NCBI GenBank assembly: GCA_009840165.1
Contig: VXOG01000023.1
Span: forward strand, 1 to 64,000
Length of the DNA stretch: 64,000 nucleotides
Direction of reading: 5' to 3'
Source of the DNA: Chloroflexota bacterium
Lineage (GTDB): Bacteria > Chloroflexota > Dehalococcoidia > Lucifugimonadales > UBA3495
The position numbers and the translations under genes were made by a program. A model generated the notes under the pieces. The model had not been told where the DNA came from. It ran no database searches and saw only the letters and a program-made list of their open reading frames with translations. Shown in pieces: positions 7,868 to 15,458 of the stretch; position 1 is the stretch's first letter, and the number at the start of each line of letters is the position of its first letter.

Positions 7868-8097
7868 CGTCCCGCCGCAATCTCCGCGTCCCTCAGGTCC
7901 GGCGGCAGCAGGTTGGGAATGCCGCCGGTAATTGGATACACCTCGTTGCACGCCGCGCAGGTCAACGTCCCGGTCAATACTTCACCGGCATCCGCCGCAT
8001 TATCCGGCGCGATTTCGTCGGCCCGCAAATCCAATGGCCCCTTGCAAACCGGGCAGGCGATGATATCGAGCAGGTCTAAATGCACTTTGCAAGCCAC
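7864..8097 (-). CDS. Trm112-like zinc-binding protein
   Basis: The 77-residue protein reads LLDIIACPVCKGPL near the N-terminus, then LTCAACNEVYPITGGIPNLLP. Two CxxC pairs form the zinc site, and the IPNLLP ending is typical of Trm112/UPF0434 proteins. These small proteins act as partners of methyltransferases in eukaryotes and archaea; the bacterial role is less clear. The start is GTG at 8097 or the GTG at residue 5 (MHLDLLD). The longer-than-usual linker between the two CxxC pairs is unusual. Confidence 0.85.
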   Translation of the reverse strand: MACKVHLDLLDIIACPVCKGPLDLRADEIAPDNAADAGEVLTGTLTCAACNEVYPITGGIPNLLPPDLRDAEIAAGR

Positions 8098-8111
8098 CTG
8101 AGGGCAGAGAG

Positions 8112-8303
8112 TCAGGCCGATTTCCGCGTAGCAGATTCCTCATCCTGCTTCGGCTGCACAGCAGAGGCATCTGGGGAAGCGCCGGTGTGATTAGATGACA
8201 TGCGTAGTGAAATTTCTTCGGCTATCAACTCTTCGGCCCGTTGGGATACTATTGCCCTGCGCTCAGGTGTAAGGCTTTCGATTTTCTGTCGCAAAGTCGC
8301 CAT
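8112..8303 (-). CDS. small antitoxin-like protein (HigA-type partner)
   Basis: A 63-residue protein beginning MATLRQKIESLTPERRAIVSQRAEELIAEE. This helix is typical of the N-terminus of XRE-type antitoxins paired with phage Gp49-like toxins. The rest is short and disordered, with no complete helix-turn-helix, so the gene is either a reduced antitoxin or truncated. It starts one base after the stop of the toxin-like gene, so the order is toxin then antitoxin, as in higBA. Confidence 0.6.
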   Translation of the reverse strand: MATLRQKIESLTPERRAIVSQRAEELIAEEISLRMSSNHTGASPDASAVQPKQDEESATRKSA

Positions 8304-8304
8304 G

Positions 8305-8673
8305 CTAACCTCTGTCCCTGTCTAAACGCGCCAAATGCTCATCGTATCGATTATCTGCCCGTCTTATCAGTTGACGGTAGAAACGCGTCTGGCTGACTCC
8401 CACTTTATCACCTGCCACCAACAGTATGCCCTGACGGTTAGGGTCGAAGGCGAACGCTACTCGCCAAACACCGCCATCGGCATCAAACCGAAGTTCCTTC
8501 ATGTTGGCGTACCTGGACCCGTTTAGATTATCCGCATTCGGGCGCCCCAAGAAGGGGCCAAAGGTTTCCAGAAGGGTGGCTTTAGCCAAAAGTTCGTGCT
8601 GTACCACTTCGGGCAGGTCATCAAACTCCGATTCGAAATCGGGGTGGAATTGAACTTCCCAAGTACGGGTCAT
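8305..8673 (-). CDS. RelE/HigB-like (phage Gp49-like) toxin
   Basis: The probable start is the ATG at 8673 (MTRTWEVQFHPDFESEFDDLP), giving 122 residues; a further-upstream start at 8739 would overlap the neighbour. The order EFDDLPEVVQHELLAKATLLETFGPFLGRP ... MKELRFDADGGVWRVAFAFDPNRQGILLVAGDK is diagnostic of the Gp49/HigB branch of the RelE/ParE superfamily, mRNA interferases that act at the ribosome. It is followed immediately by an antitoxin-like gene, so a type II toxin-antitoxin pair is likely. Confidence 0.8.
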   Translation of the reverse strand: MTRTWEVQFHPDFESEFDDLPEVVQHELLAKATLLETFGPFLGRPNADNLNGSRYANMKELRFDADGGVWRVAFAFDPNRQGILLVAGDKVGVSQTRFYRQLIRRADNRYDEHLARLDRDRG

Positions 8674-8716
8674 GTTATCACCGTTGATGGCATAGCTGTC
8701 AAACCGCTTCCCGTCT

Positions 8717-9199
8717 TCACCCCACCAACCCGCGCTCAAACAGCCACGTCAGCACGTCCGCCAGCCCAATTACCAGCACGCCGACGATAGTCAACGCAAC
8801 TGGCCCGGTTAGCCCCGAAACCAACTTTCCCTCTCTCCTTCTGGGGGAGGGCTGGGGTGAGGGCCGCCGTCGCCTCGGCAGCAGCCACGCGATGCCGAAA
8901 GCGTAAACCGCCAGCACGATCTTTGCGACCAGCACAACGGTATATGCGATACCGGCAGCCTCGGAAGTCAACCGGTCCACCGTCAGGATCACCCCGCTGA
9001 CGATCAGCACGGCGATGGCCGTGGCCACAATGGGCCGGAACTCCACCGACAACGCGCGACCAACCAATCCTTCAGGATCGGTGTTCCGCAACGCAGGCCG
9101 CCCGGCCAGGAGCATAAACAGGCTGCCGCCGATCCATACCACCGCCGCCAGCGCGTGTGCCCAACGGATGATTAGCAGGATGATGTCCAGCGCGTCCAT
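8717..9199 (-). CDS. CopD/DUF2269-like four-helix membrane protein
   Basis: The 160-residue protein has four hydrophobic segments (about residues 5-30, 55-75, 82-106 and 132-155). The first contains RWAHALAAVVWIGGSLF, the His-containing start seen in CopD-like and related membrane proteins. Between helices 3 and 4 lies a basic insert RRRRPSPQPSPRRREGK, encoded by a CTCTCC...GGGAGGG-type dispersed repeat that has landed in frame. Its ATG overlaps the stop of the TlpA-like gene by one base (TGATG), so the two are coupled. A role in heme or copper handling with the thioredoxin-like lipoprotein is plausible but inferred. Confidence 0.7.
   Translation of the reverse strand: MDALDIILLIIRWAHALAAVVWIGGSLFMLLAGRPALRNTDPEGLVGRALSVEFRPIVATAIAVLIVSGVILTVDRLTSEAAGIAYTVVLVAKIVLAVYAFGIAWLLPRRRRPSPQPSPRRREGKLVSGLTGPVALTIVGVLVIGLADVLTWLFERGLVG
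8826..8870. repeat. intragenic dispersed repeat (CTCTCC / GGGGAGGG type)
   Basis: The segment ccctctctccttctgggggagg and the following gctggggtgaggg match a dispersed repeat seen again at 30261-30297. Here it lies inside the coding frame of the CopD-like gene and encodes the basic Pro-rich insert between helices 3 and 4. Confidence 0.6.
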
Positions 9200-9684
9200 C
9201 AGCCCAGCAGATCGTCCAGTATTTCCGTCAACCGGTCTATGTCCATCCGGCTGATTTCCATCAAATGCACCCGACCGCCCTGGTCAATGAAATACGTGGT
9301 GGGAAAATACACCACGGCGTATTCCTGGGCCACCCGCGCCCGCACGTCAGTAGCAAAGTCAAAGGTCAGCCCCAGCTCATCGACAAACTGCCGCGCTTCA
9401 ACCTCCGTGTCGAATCCCTGGGGCACGAACAGCCCGATGAACCGCACGTTGCGGCCTTCATATTGTTCCCACGCCTCCTGGAACGCCGGCATCTCATCAC
9501 GGCAGGGCGGGCAGGACGGATACCAGAAGTTGATCACCACCACGTTGCCCCGCTGTTCCGACAGGCGGAAGTGCTCTTGGTCAAAGGTGGTGAGAACGAA
9601 GTCCATCGCCGGCTCCCCGGTTGAGCAAGCGACCGACAAGATTAGCGGCGCGGTCAGGATCAACGCCCAAAGAAAGTTGCGCAC
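9199..9684 (-). CDS. TlpA-like thioredoxin-fold lipoprotein
   Basis: The 161-residue protein has a lipoprotein signal (LILSVAC, lipidated Cys20). A thioredoxin-like fold follows with the active site CPPC (Cys58/Cys61) in NFWYPSCPPCRDEM, and the cis-Pro loop VVYFPTTYFID. Such TlpA/ResA-type proteins reduce disulfides outside the membrane, often for cytochrome c or metal-site assembly. The downstream membrane gene overlaps by one base, so they form a pair. The CPPC redox pair and membrane tether are directly visible; the client is not. Confidence 0.9.
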   Translation of the reverse strand: MRNFLWALILTAPLILSVACSTGEPAMDFVLTTFDQEHFRLSEQRGNVVVINFWYPSCPPCRDEMPAFQEAWEQYEGRNVRFIGLFVPQGFDTEVEARQFVDELGLTFDFATDVRARVAQEYAVVYFPTTYFIDQGGRVHLMEISRMDIDRLTEILDDLLG

Positions 9685-9691
9685 GGCTTAT

Positions 9692-10870
9692 CTACCCCTT
9701 GCTTTGACCCGCAGTTTCGCCAAACTGCCGGCCGAAAAGACCCGTCAGCAAGGCGCTGATGATGGTTACACTGAGGCACATGTAACCGATACCCGCGTAT
9801 CCAACGCTCGCCAGCAGCGCCCCCGCGATGCCGGCGCCGAGCGCGCCGCCGGACTGGTTGCTGAAACCCATCAGTCCCACGCCCGTGGCCTTGGATTCGC
9901 CCGAATACTCGGTGCTGGCCGCCACCAGGATCGGGAACGTCGTGCTGAGTAGGCCCGTTCCAACCGTCGCCACCGCAACCGACGCCCAGAGCCCCAGGTT
10001 CGCCGTGAAAAACACCAACCCGCACACTCCTCCCGCCGCCGTGGACGCTGCGATGAAGTATGCCCGATACCTCCGGTTTGCCACGAATCCGGCGCCGTAG
10101 CTACCGACGGCTTGGCCCAGGGCGGATACCGCCAACGGCAGGGCTACGAATCCTATGCTCAAGTCAAAGGTCTTGATCAGGTAGGCGGCAAAGTAGCTGA
10201 TGGTTCCCCAGAAAGCAATTCGCTGCGTGATGTTCACCGCGACTGCTACCCGGAAAAACCGCATGGATACCAGCGACCGGTATCTGGAGAAGAACGCCCA
10301 GCTGCGAACCCGCTCGCCCTGGCTTTTCGGTAACCAGACCCAGTTCGCCAACAGCGCCGCCACCAGCACGCCGCCATACACGATGAACGGCAGCCGCCAC
10401 CCGCCAAGGTCGGCCAGCACCGCCACCAGCGGGACGCTGATGGCGGAAGCCAACCCCTGAATGGCCAACAGCGCGCCCACCGCCTGGGCCCGCCTGGCCG
10501 GCGAGATCACGTCGGCAACCGCGCCAACGATGTTGGGCGGTATCGCTCCCCCGCTCAACCCCGTCAACACCCTCAGACCCAGCAGCGTTTCCAGATTCGG
10601 CGCGAAGGCAACGGCCAGGACTGATGCCGACAGGGCCAACAAACAAACCAGCGCAACCGGACGCCGGCCGAACGAGTCGGACAGAGGGCCGCCGGATACC
10701 CCCATGACCGCCCAGGACGCGAAGGTCGCAGTGGCCAACTGGCCCGCGACGGCCACCGATATTTCCAGGTCGGTCGCGATCTCCACCAGGAGCGGCGGAA
10801 CAATCAGAATCGCGCTGATGGTTGCAAAAACAGTGAGCGCAAGCACGGCCATGAACCACGCTTTGTTCAC
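9692..10870 (-). CDS. MFS transporter (12 TM)
   Basis: The 392-residue protein has about twelve hydrophobic helices. The MFS signature between helices 2 and 3 is GGPLSDSFGRRPV, and a central cytoplasmic loop (PKSQGERVRSW) follows helix 6. It resembles the drug:H+ antiporter branch; the substrate is unknown. The GTG at 10870 has no room for a ribosome site, whereas the ATG at 10852 lies 15 bases after GAGAGG, so the start may be six residues shorter. It ends eight bases before the TlpA-like gene in the same direction. Confidence 0.85.
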   Translation of the reverse strand: MNKAWFMAVLALTVFATISAILIVPPLLVEIATDLEISVAVAGQLATATFASWAVMGVSGGPLSDSFGRRPVALVCLLALSASVLAVAFAPNLETLLGLRVLTGLSGGAIPPNIVGAVADVISPARRAQAVGALLAIQGLASAISVPLVAVLADLGGWRLPFIVYGGVLVAALLANWVWLPKSQGERVRSWAFFSRYRSLVSMRFFRVAVAVNITQRIAFWGTISYFAAYLIKTFDLSIGFVALPLAVSALGQAVGSYGAGFVANRRYRAYFIAASTAAGGVCGLVFFTANLGLWASVAVATVGTGLLSTTFPILVAASTEYSGESKATGVGLMGFSNQSGGALGAGIAGALLASVGYAGIGYMCLSVTIISALLTGLFGRQFGETAGQSKG

Positions 10871-11145
10871 CTCTCTTCGTTGTACTCGCGCCGCTTGCGT
10901 CTCGATGTTTTGGGTTCCTTCAATAATGTCGGACGATTAGTATAGCCCTATCGCAGGGCGATGCCCAGATCATCTCGCGCCTCACGCGTACCCAGTTTGT
11001 CATTGCGAGGGCGGCGTGGCAGTCTCGACGCCGAATCGGGCATGTTTGGGCGAGATCGTCCTGTAGCGCATCGGGGTTGCCGCGAACGCTTGGCGGCGTT
11101 CTGGCAATGACAGATTGATAGTGGGTACGCGTGAGAATTTTGCGC
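10871..11145. other. gene-free stretch upstream of SDR
   Basis: No credible gene. It holds a tcattgcga-type dispersed repeat (10998-11112); the promoter of the next SDR gene lies just beyond it. Confidence 0.6.
10998..11112. repeat. REP-like element flanked by TGTCATTGC / GCAATGACA
   Basis: The ends TGTCATTGCGAG and CTGGCAATGACA are inverted repeats enclosing about 95 bases of partly self-complementary sequence. It shares ends and internal words with the element at 14206-14302. Confidence 0.75.
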
Positions 11146-11173
11146 TTGACTGCCGACTCCGTCCGACTACAAT
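11146..11173 (+). promoter_or_regulatory. sigma70-type promoter of SDR gene
   Basis: TTGACT (11146-11151), 16-base spacer, TACAAT (11168-11173). Transcription would begin near 11180, which excludes the TTG at 11183 as a translation start and supports the ATG at 11246. Confidence 0.65.
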
Positions 11174-11245
11174 CGTAGCGACTTGTCCACGTTCGTCGCG
11201 CAAGTGGCCCCGAATCCGGCGGCCATCCACATCCGAGGTGTTGCT

Positions 11246-11998
11246 ATGCGTTTGGAAAACAAGGTTGCTCTGATCAGCGGTGGTTCCCGTGGGCAGGGCG
11301 CCGCCGAGGCCCGCCTGTTCGCCCGCGAGGGATGCAGGGTGGTAATCGCCGACGTGCTGGAGGATGAGGGCCGGCAGCTGGAAGCCGAAATCAACGAGAC
11401 CGGCGGCGAGTGCGTATTCGTCCGGCTGGACGTTACCAGCGAGGACGACTGGAACGCCGCCGTCAGCGCCGCTGTACAGCAATTCGGCAAGCTGGACATC
11501 CTGGTGAACAACGCCGGCATCTACCGGCAGGTGGGCATCGAGGACACCAGCGAAGAGCTGTGGGACAACATCTTCGACATTAACGCCAAGGGCGTGTTCC
11601 TCGGCACAAAAGCGGCCATCCCTGAAATGCGCAAGGCCGGCGGCGGTTCCATCATCAACATCTCCAGCGTTGCCGGACTGATCGGCAGCTGGCGCGCGCC
11701 GGCCTACGGCGCGACCAAGGGAGCCGTGCGCCTGTTCACCAAGTCCACCGCCATCCAGTACGCCGCCGAGGGCATCCGCTGTAACTCCGTCCACCCCGGC
11801 ATCATCGAGACGCCGATGACCACGCCCACCCTGCTGCGGGATGACGAATCCCGCCAGGCGTCGCTGGATCGCACCCCCATCGGGCGCGTCGGCCAGGCCG
11901 AGGACGTGGCCTGGGGCGTACTGTTCCTCGCGTCCGACGAGTCGTCCTTCATGACCGGCAGCGAACTCGTCATCGACGGCGGCCTTTTCGCCCAGTAA
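11246..11998 (+). CDS. short-chain dehydrogenase/reductase (SDR), classical
   Basis: A 250-residue classical SDR starting MRLENKVALISGGSRGQG. The glycine-rich cofactor site is SGGSRGQG, NNAG follows near residue 88, and the catalytic pair is Tyr154/Lys158 (YGATK). It is very close in sequence to the SDR at 13453, and less so to the one at 2683. Asp near residue 37 (VIADVLEDE) favours NAD. The ATG at 11246 is chosen because a promoter sits immediately upstream and the paralogues start at the same place. These SDRs are often named glucose or hydroxysteroid dehydrogenases, but the substrate is not determinable here. Confidence 0.9.
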   Translation: MRLENKVALISGGSRGQGAAEARLFAREGCRVVIADVLEDEGRQLEAEINETGGECVFVRLDVTSEDDWNAAVSAAVQQFGKLDILVNNAGIYRQVGIEDTSEELWDNIFDINAKGVFLGTKAAIPEMRKAGGGSIINISSVAGLIGSWRAPAYGATKGAVRLFTKSTAIQYAAEGIRCNSVHPGIIETPMTTPTLLRDDESRQASLDRTPIGRVGQAEDVAWGVLFLASDESSFMTGSELVIDGGLFAQ

Positions 11999-12005
11999 CG
12001 GGGCC

Positions 12006-12044
12006 TGTCATTGCGAGCGAAGCTCTGCAATCTCGTCAGTGTCG
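12006..12044. repeat. half REP-like element that supplies a start codon
   Basis: The stretch tgtcattgcgagcg then gcaatctcgtcagtgtc matches the left part of the element at 14206-14302. The TTG start and first ~11 codons of the secreted NTR-like protein lie within it. Confidence 0.65.
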
Positions 12045-12637
12045 CGTGGTTGGTTGCGGTCGCCCTGGCAGTCCTGCTCCCGCTGGCGCTGCCGAAACCA
12101 GCCCACGCCTGCTCCTGCGCCTCATCTGGTTCACCAAGGGAGGCAATGGAAGAGGCCGACGCGGTGTTTTTCGGACAAGTCGTTGCGATACAAACTCCCG
12201 GCCCTCGCTTTAGGAACGGCGAGCAGGTCATATCGTCTGCTGATCTGGTCACTGTCGAGTTCAGAGTCAGGCGTGTATGGAAAGGACCAATACGGGAGAC
12301 CCTGAGCATCCGAACGGAGCGCAGCGAAATATCCTGCGGCTTCGAATTCAAGGAAGGACGCGAATACATCGTCTATACGTGGCGCGGTAACAGAACCGGG
12401 CTCTGCACACGCACTGCCCCAGCATGGCTCGCCGTCCGCGATTTCGCCGCGCTGGGATTCGGCCGAGACCCCGAATCGCACGGGGCGCCGGATGGCAAAC
12501 TCCCGGAGACGCCAACATCCAGCAGCCCCGGTTGCAACGCGCCCGCAGGTCCCGACCGCAACAGGATGGACTTCGCCGCGCTGGGGTTGCTGGCCGGCGC
12601 CGTCATCTTGGGCGCGCGGCCCAAACGTCGCTTATAA
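12011..12637 (+). CDS. secreted NTR/TIMP-like protein with C-terminal anchor
   Basis: The TTG at 12011 gives a textbook signal peptide (MRAKLCNLVSVAWLVAVALA... cleaved at AHA|CSC). The mature N-terminus CSC, then AMEEADAVFFGQVV, VEFRVRRVWKGP, SCGFEFKEGREYIVYTW and LCTRTAP, matches the netrin-like/TIMP fold. There the N-terminal Cys is disulfide-bonded and, in animal TIMPs, ligates the protease metal. A Pro/Ser-rich linker leads to a hydrophobic helix and a basic tail (ARPKRRL), suggesting C-terminal membrane anchoring. Its N-terminal codons overlap a dispersed repeat. The role is unknown; protease inhibition is only an analogy. Confidence 0.75.
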   Translation: MRAKLCNLVSVAWLVAVALAVLLPLALPKPAHACSCASSGSPREAMEEADAVFFGQVVAIQTPGPRFRNGEQVISSADLVTVEFRVRRVWKGPIRETLSIRTERSEISCGFEFKEGREYIVYTWRGNRTGLCTRTAPAWLAVRDFAALGFGRDPESHGAPDGKLPETPTSSSPGCNAPAGPDRNRMDFAALGLLAGAVILGARPKRRL

Positions 12638-12638
12638 T
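12633..12638 (+). promoter_or_regulatory. -10 element candidate for Uma2 gene
   Basis: TATAAT overlaps the stop of the preceding gene, 72 bases before the Uma2 ATG. No convincing -35 is seen. Confidence 0.35.
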
Positions 12639-12709
12639 ATCCATGCTATCCGGCGCCGGGACGGCCCGTTATCCGGGCTGGTGCCGCCGGGAATCATGGA
12701 GCGATTTCT

Positions 12710-13435
12710 ATGGTCAGCAAAACTACCAGGCCGCAGATTCACTATGACGGGGATGAGGTTGACGACCTTACCATCGAATACCCATCCTCCGACGGTGAAC
12801 CCATGGCCGAAAACGATTGGCAATACACCGCACTCACCGATACCGTCTCCACTCTGAGGGTCAGGTATCAGGGACGTGACGATGTGTATGTCGCCGGAGA
12901 TATGCTGATCTACTACCGCATGAACCGCAACGACATCAGTGTCGCGCCCGATGTTTATGTCGTCTTTGGCGCCGCCGGCAATCACCCACGAGACTCGTGG
13001 CTGGTGTGGCGCGAAGGTCGGGCCCCCGATTTCGTCATGGAAATCGCGTCCCCATCCACCTGGCGGCGCGATGCGACCGAAAAGCGTCGCATCTACGCCG
13101 ACATGGGAGTTACGGAGTATGTGCGCTTCGACCCCACCGGCGACCATTTCACGCCGCCGCTGGTGATGGAAACACTGGACGGTACGGAGTACCGGGAGCA
13201 GCCGCTGACCACCGACGACGACGGCAACCTGCGCGCCCACAGCGCCGTGCTGGATCTCGACTTCTGCGTGTCGCCGGACCAGCAATTGCGACTCTTCGAC
13301 CCGGCCGCTGGGGAATGGCTACGCACCCACCAAGAGACTGAAGATGCCCGCCGTGAGAGCGAAGATGCCCGGCTCGCCGCCGAAGCTGAAATCGCCCGGC
13401 TGCGGGCCGAATTGAGCCGGCTGCAACAACAATAA
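12710..13435 (+). CDS. Uma2-family (DUF820) putative endonuclease
   Basis: The 241-residue protein has the Uma2 order: VYVAGDMLIYYRMNRNDISVAPDVYVVFG, then PDFVMEIASPSTWRRDATEKRRIYADMGVTEYVRFDP. This is a PD-(D/E)xK-like fold, with D (APDV), E (MEI) and K (EKRRIY) where the catalytic residues are expected. A C-terminal coiled coil (RRESEDARLAAEAEIARLRAELSRLQ) is common in this family. Uma2 proteins are widespread in Chloroflexota and Cyanobacteria and multiply in genomes; biological roles are poorly known. Confidence 0.85.
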   Translation: MVSKTTRPQIHYDGDEVDDLTIEYPSSDGEPMAENDWQYTALTDTVSTLRVRYQGRDDVYVAGDMLIYYRMNRNDISVAPDVYVVFGAAGNHPRDSWLVWREGRAPDFVMEIASPSTWRRDATEKRRIYADMGVTEYVRFDPTGDHFTPPLVMETLDGTEYREQPLTTDDDGNLRAHSAVLDLDFCVSPDQQLRLFDPAAGEWLRTHQETEDARRESEDARLAAEAEIARLRAELSRLQQQ

Positions 13436-13452
13436 AATGAGGTGCTTACAAT

Positions 13453-14199
13453 ATGCGTCTGGAAAATAAAGTGGCATTCATCAGCGGCGGCGCTCGCGGT
13501 ATGGGCGCGACTGAGGCCAGAATGTTCTCCCGTGAGGGCTGCAAGGTCGTCATCGGCGACCTGCGCGATGACTTGGGCCGACAGGTTGAAGCGGAAATCA
13601 ACGAGCTGGGCGGCGAATGCCTCTACGTCCACCTGGACGTAACCGACGAACAATCCTGGAAGGACGGGGTCGCTGCCGCCGTCGAGCGGTTCGGCAAGCT
13701 GGACATCCTGGTCAACAACGCCGGCGTCTATATGCCCGAAACCGTCGAGAACACCACTAACGAAAACTGGGACGTCACCATGAGCGTCAACGCCAAGGGC
13801 GTGTTCCTGGGCACCAAGGCCGCCATCCCTGAAATGCGACGCAACGGCGGCGGCTCCATCGTCAACATCTCCAGCGTTGCCGGTCTCGTTGGCAACCACA
13901 TTTCCTCCGCCTACACGGCATCCAAGGGCGCGGTGCGTTTGTTCACCAAGTCCACCGCCATCCAGCACGCCGCTGACGGCATCCGCTGCAACAGCGTCCA
14001 TCCCGGCACCATCGAAACCGACATGACCGCCGACCTGCTGGCCGCCGGCGGCCGGGAGGATCGCCTCAACCGCACCCCCATCGGCCGCCTGGGGCAGCCC
14101 GAGGACATTGCCTACGGCGTCCTGTTCCTGGCATCCGATGAAGCGTCCTTTATGACTGGCAGCGAACTGGTCATCGACGGTGGCCGCACCGCGATGTAA
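13453..14199 (+). CDS. short-chain dehydrogenase/reductase (SDR), classical
   Basis: A 248-residue SDR closely paralogous to the one at 11246 (shared SGG cofactor site, NNAGVY, GVFLGTKAAIPEMRRNGGGSI). The catalytic pair is Tyr154/Lys158 (YTASK), and the C-terminus SFMTGSELVIDGG is shared. Asp near residue 37 (VIGDLRDD) again suggests NAD. It lies 18 bases after the Uma2 gene with gaggtg as ribosome site. The repeated occurrence of this SDR type within 11 kb suggests local gene duplication followed by rearrangement. Confidence 0.9.
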   Translation: MRLENKVAFISGGARGMGATEARMFSREGCKVVIGDLRDDLGRQVEAEINELGGECLYVHLDVTDEQSWKDGVAAAVERFGKLDILVNNAGVYMPETVENTTNENWDVTMSVNAKGVFLGTKAAIPEMRRNGGGSIVNISSVAGLVGNHISSAYTASKGAVRLFTKSTAIQHAADGIRCNSVHPGTIETDMTADLLAAGGREDRLNRTPIGRLGQPEDIAYGVLFLASDEASFMTGSELVIDGGRTAM

Positions 14200-14205
14200 G
14201 GGAAG

Positions 14206-14302
14206 TGTCATTGCGACCCCGTACCCGATGCGGGGGCGCCAATCTCGTCAGGTGTCCGCACGGTTTCGGGATTGCCGCGCCGCTGCGCTCCTCGCAATGA
14301 CA
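14206..14302. repeat. REP-like element flanked by TGTCATTGC / GCAATGACA
   Basis: Same terminal words as the 10998 element, with internal inverted words (cccgatgcggggg; gccgcgccgctgcgc). It begins six bases after the SDR stop. Confidence 0.75.
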
Positions 14303-14324
14303 GTCTGAAGTCACCAAACAGGGC

Positions 14325-15188
14325 ATGGCGGCAATTTCGGACAATTTCAGCCTGCTGAAGTGCCGGCTGCCGGACCGGAACGCCTACGTGCGTCTCCAGC
14401 ACGCCGTCTTTCACGTGCTGGAGTCCGACAACGGCGGCCCGGCCCGGGTGGTGGACTTCACCATCTTCGGGCTGGTGCTGATCAGCGCGGTTAACCTCGC
14501 CGTCGGCAACGACCGGCTGGAGTTCTTATTCATCGGCGTGTTCGCACTGGAGTACCTGATTCGGCTCTGGTGCATCGTTTGGCATCGGGCCTACAGCCGC
14601 GGCGGTTGGCGAGCCAGACTGAAGTACGCCACCACCAACGCGGCGGCCGTCATCGACTTCATCGCCATTTGGCCCACGCTGGTCGTCATGATCATATTCG
14701 GCGAGGTTGAGATCCTGCCGATATTCCGGCTGATCTCTCGCCTGATCATGACCGGACGGCGTTTCCCGGCCATGCGCGTCATGGGACGGGTCATGCTCCG
14801 TTCCGCGACCCAGTTGCTCAGCGTGCTGGTGACCCTGGGCGTTTTCTGGCTGGCGGCGGGCTACCTCATGCACGCCGCCGAAACACGCCTGCCGGGCGGG
14901 AACCACGAGCAGTTCGGCAGCATCGGCGAATCCCTCTGGGCGTCGGTGGTGATCCTTACCACCCTGCCGTCCCTGGAGGTGGTTCCGGGAACCCTCGCCG
15001 GCCGGGTAATCGCCGGTTTCATCGCGCTGCTGGGCATCGGCCTGTTCGCGCTGCCCGCCGGCATCCTAACCTCCAACTTCATGGAGGCATACCAGTACGC
15101 CAGGGCCACCGCCGGCCAGATGCAAATGAGCACCTGCCGCGTTATGTATGCCCGCCAACGCCGGCGTTCACGCTGGCCCATGGCCTAG
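14325..15188 (+). CDS. voltage-gated ion-channel-like protein with atypical pore
   Basis: The 287-residue protein has the six-helix plan of voltage-gated channels: S1-S3 (VDFTIFGLVLISAVNLAV; LEFLFIGVFALEYLIRLW; AAVIDFIAIWPTLVVMI), a weakly charged S4 (FRLISRLIMTGRRFPAMRVMGR), S5 and S6. The pore helix SLWASVVILTT is present, but where TVGYGD is expected, residues 212-218 read TTLPSLE. So the K+ filter signature is absent, and it may be a non-selective or non-conducting relative. Start by ATG; a REP-like element lies just upstream. It has no clear operon partner. Confidence 0.8.
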   Translation: MAAISDNFSLLKCRLPDRNAYVRLQHAVFHVLESDNGGPARVVDFTIFGLVLISAVNLAVGNDRLEFLFIGVFALEYLIRLWCIVWHRAYSRGGWRARLKYATTNAAAVIDFIAIWPTLVVMIIFGEVEILPIFRLISRLIMTGRRFPAMRVMGRVMLRSATQLLSVLVTLGVFWLAAGYLMHAAETRLPGGNHEQFGSIGESLWASVVILTTLPSLEVVPGTLAGRVIAGFIALLGIGLFALPAGILTSNFMEAYQYARATAGQMQMSTCRVMYARQRRRSRWPMA

Positions 15189-15237
15189 CGCAGCGGCACA
15201 CCAGCGCGGAACGACGCACCAGGTCTTTCTATTATTC

Positions 15238-15338
15238 CCGTCATTCCGGACTTGATCCGGAATCCAGAAACGTCTTGCCGTCGCCAACGTCCCGCAACGC
15301 CGGCATCATCTGGATTCCGGCTTTCGCCGGAATGACGG
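15238..15338. repeat. CGTCATTCCGG / CCGGAATGACGG inverted-repeat element
   Basis: Ends CCCGTCATTCCGG and CGCCGGAATGACGG with an inner inverted pair (gatccggaatccag / ctggattccgg). It resembles dispersed palindromic elements of many bacterial genomes. Together with flanking bases it fills most of the 270-base gap before the binding-protein gene. Confidence 0.8.
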
Positions 15339-15458
15339 TTTTGACAGTTCGGATAGATAATCGAAAGCCTTGGAACAATTCAATGTCCAATAGACGGCAA
15401 GACTCGCCTTTGTTACACTCGCCGAAAACATCGCTTTCAACCCTGAGAGGCGGGAACA

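Noticed and set aside
11183-11245. TTG at 11183 as SDR start
   Set aside because: It lies just after the -10 box and the paralogous SDRs start at the equivalent of 11246.
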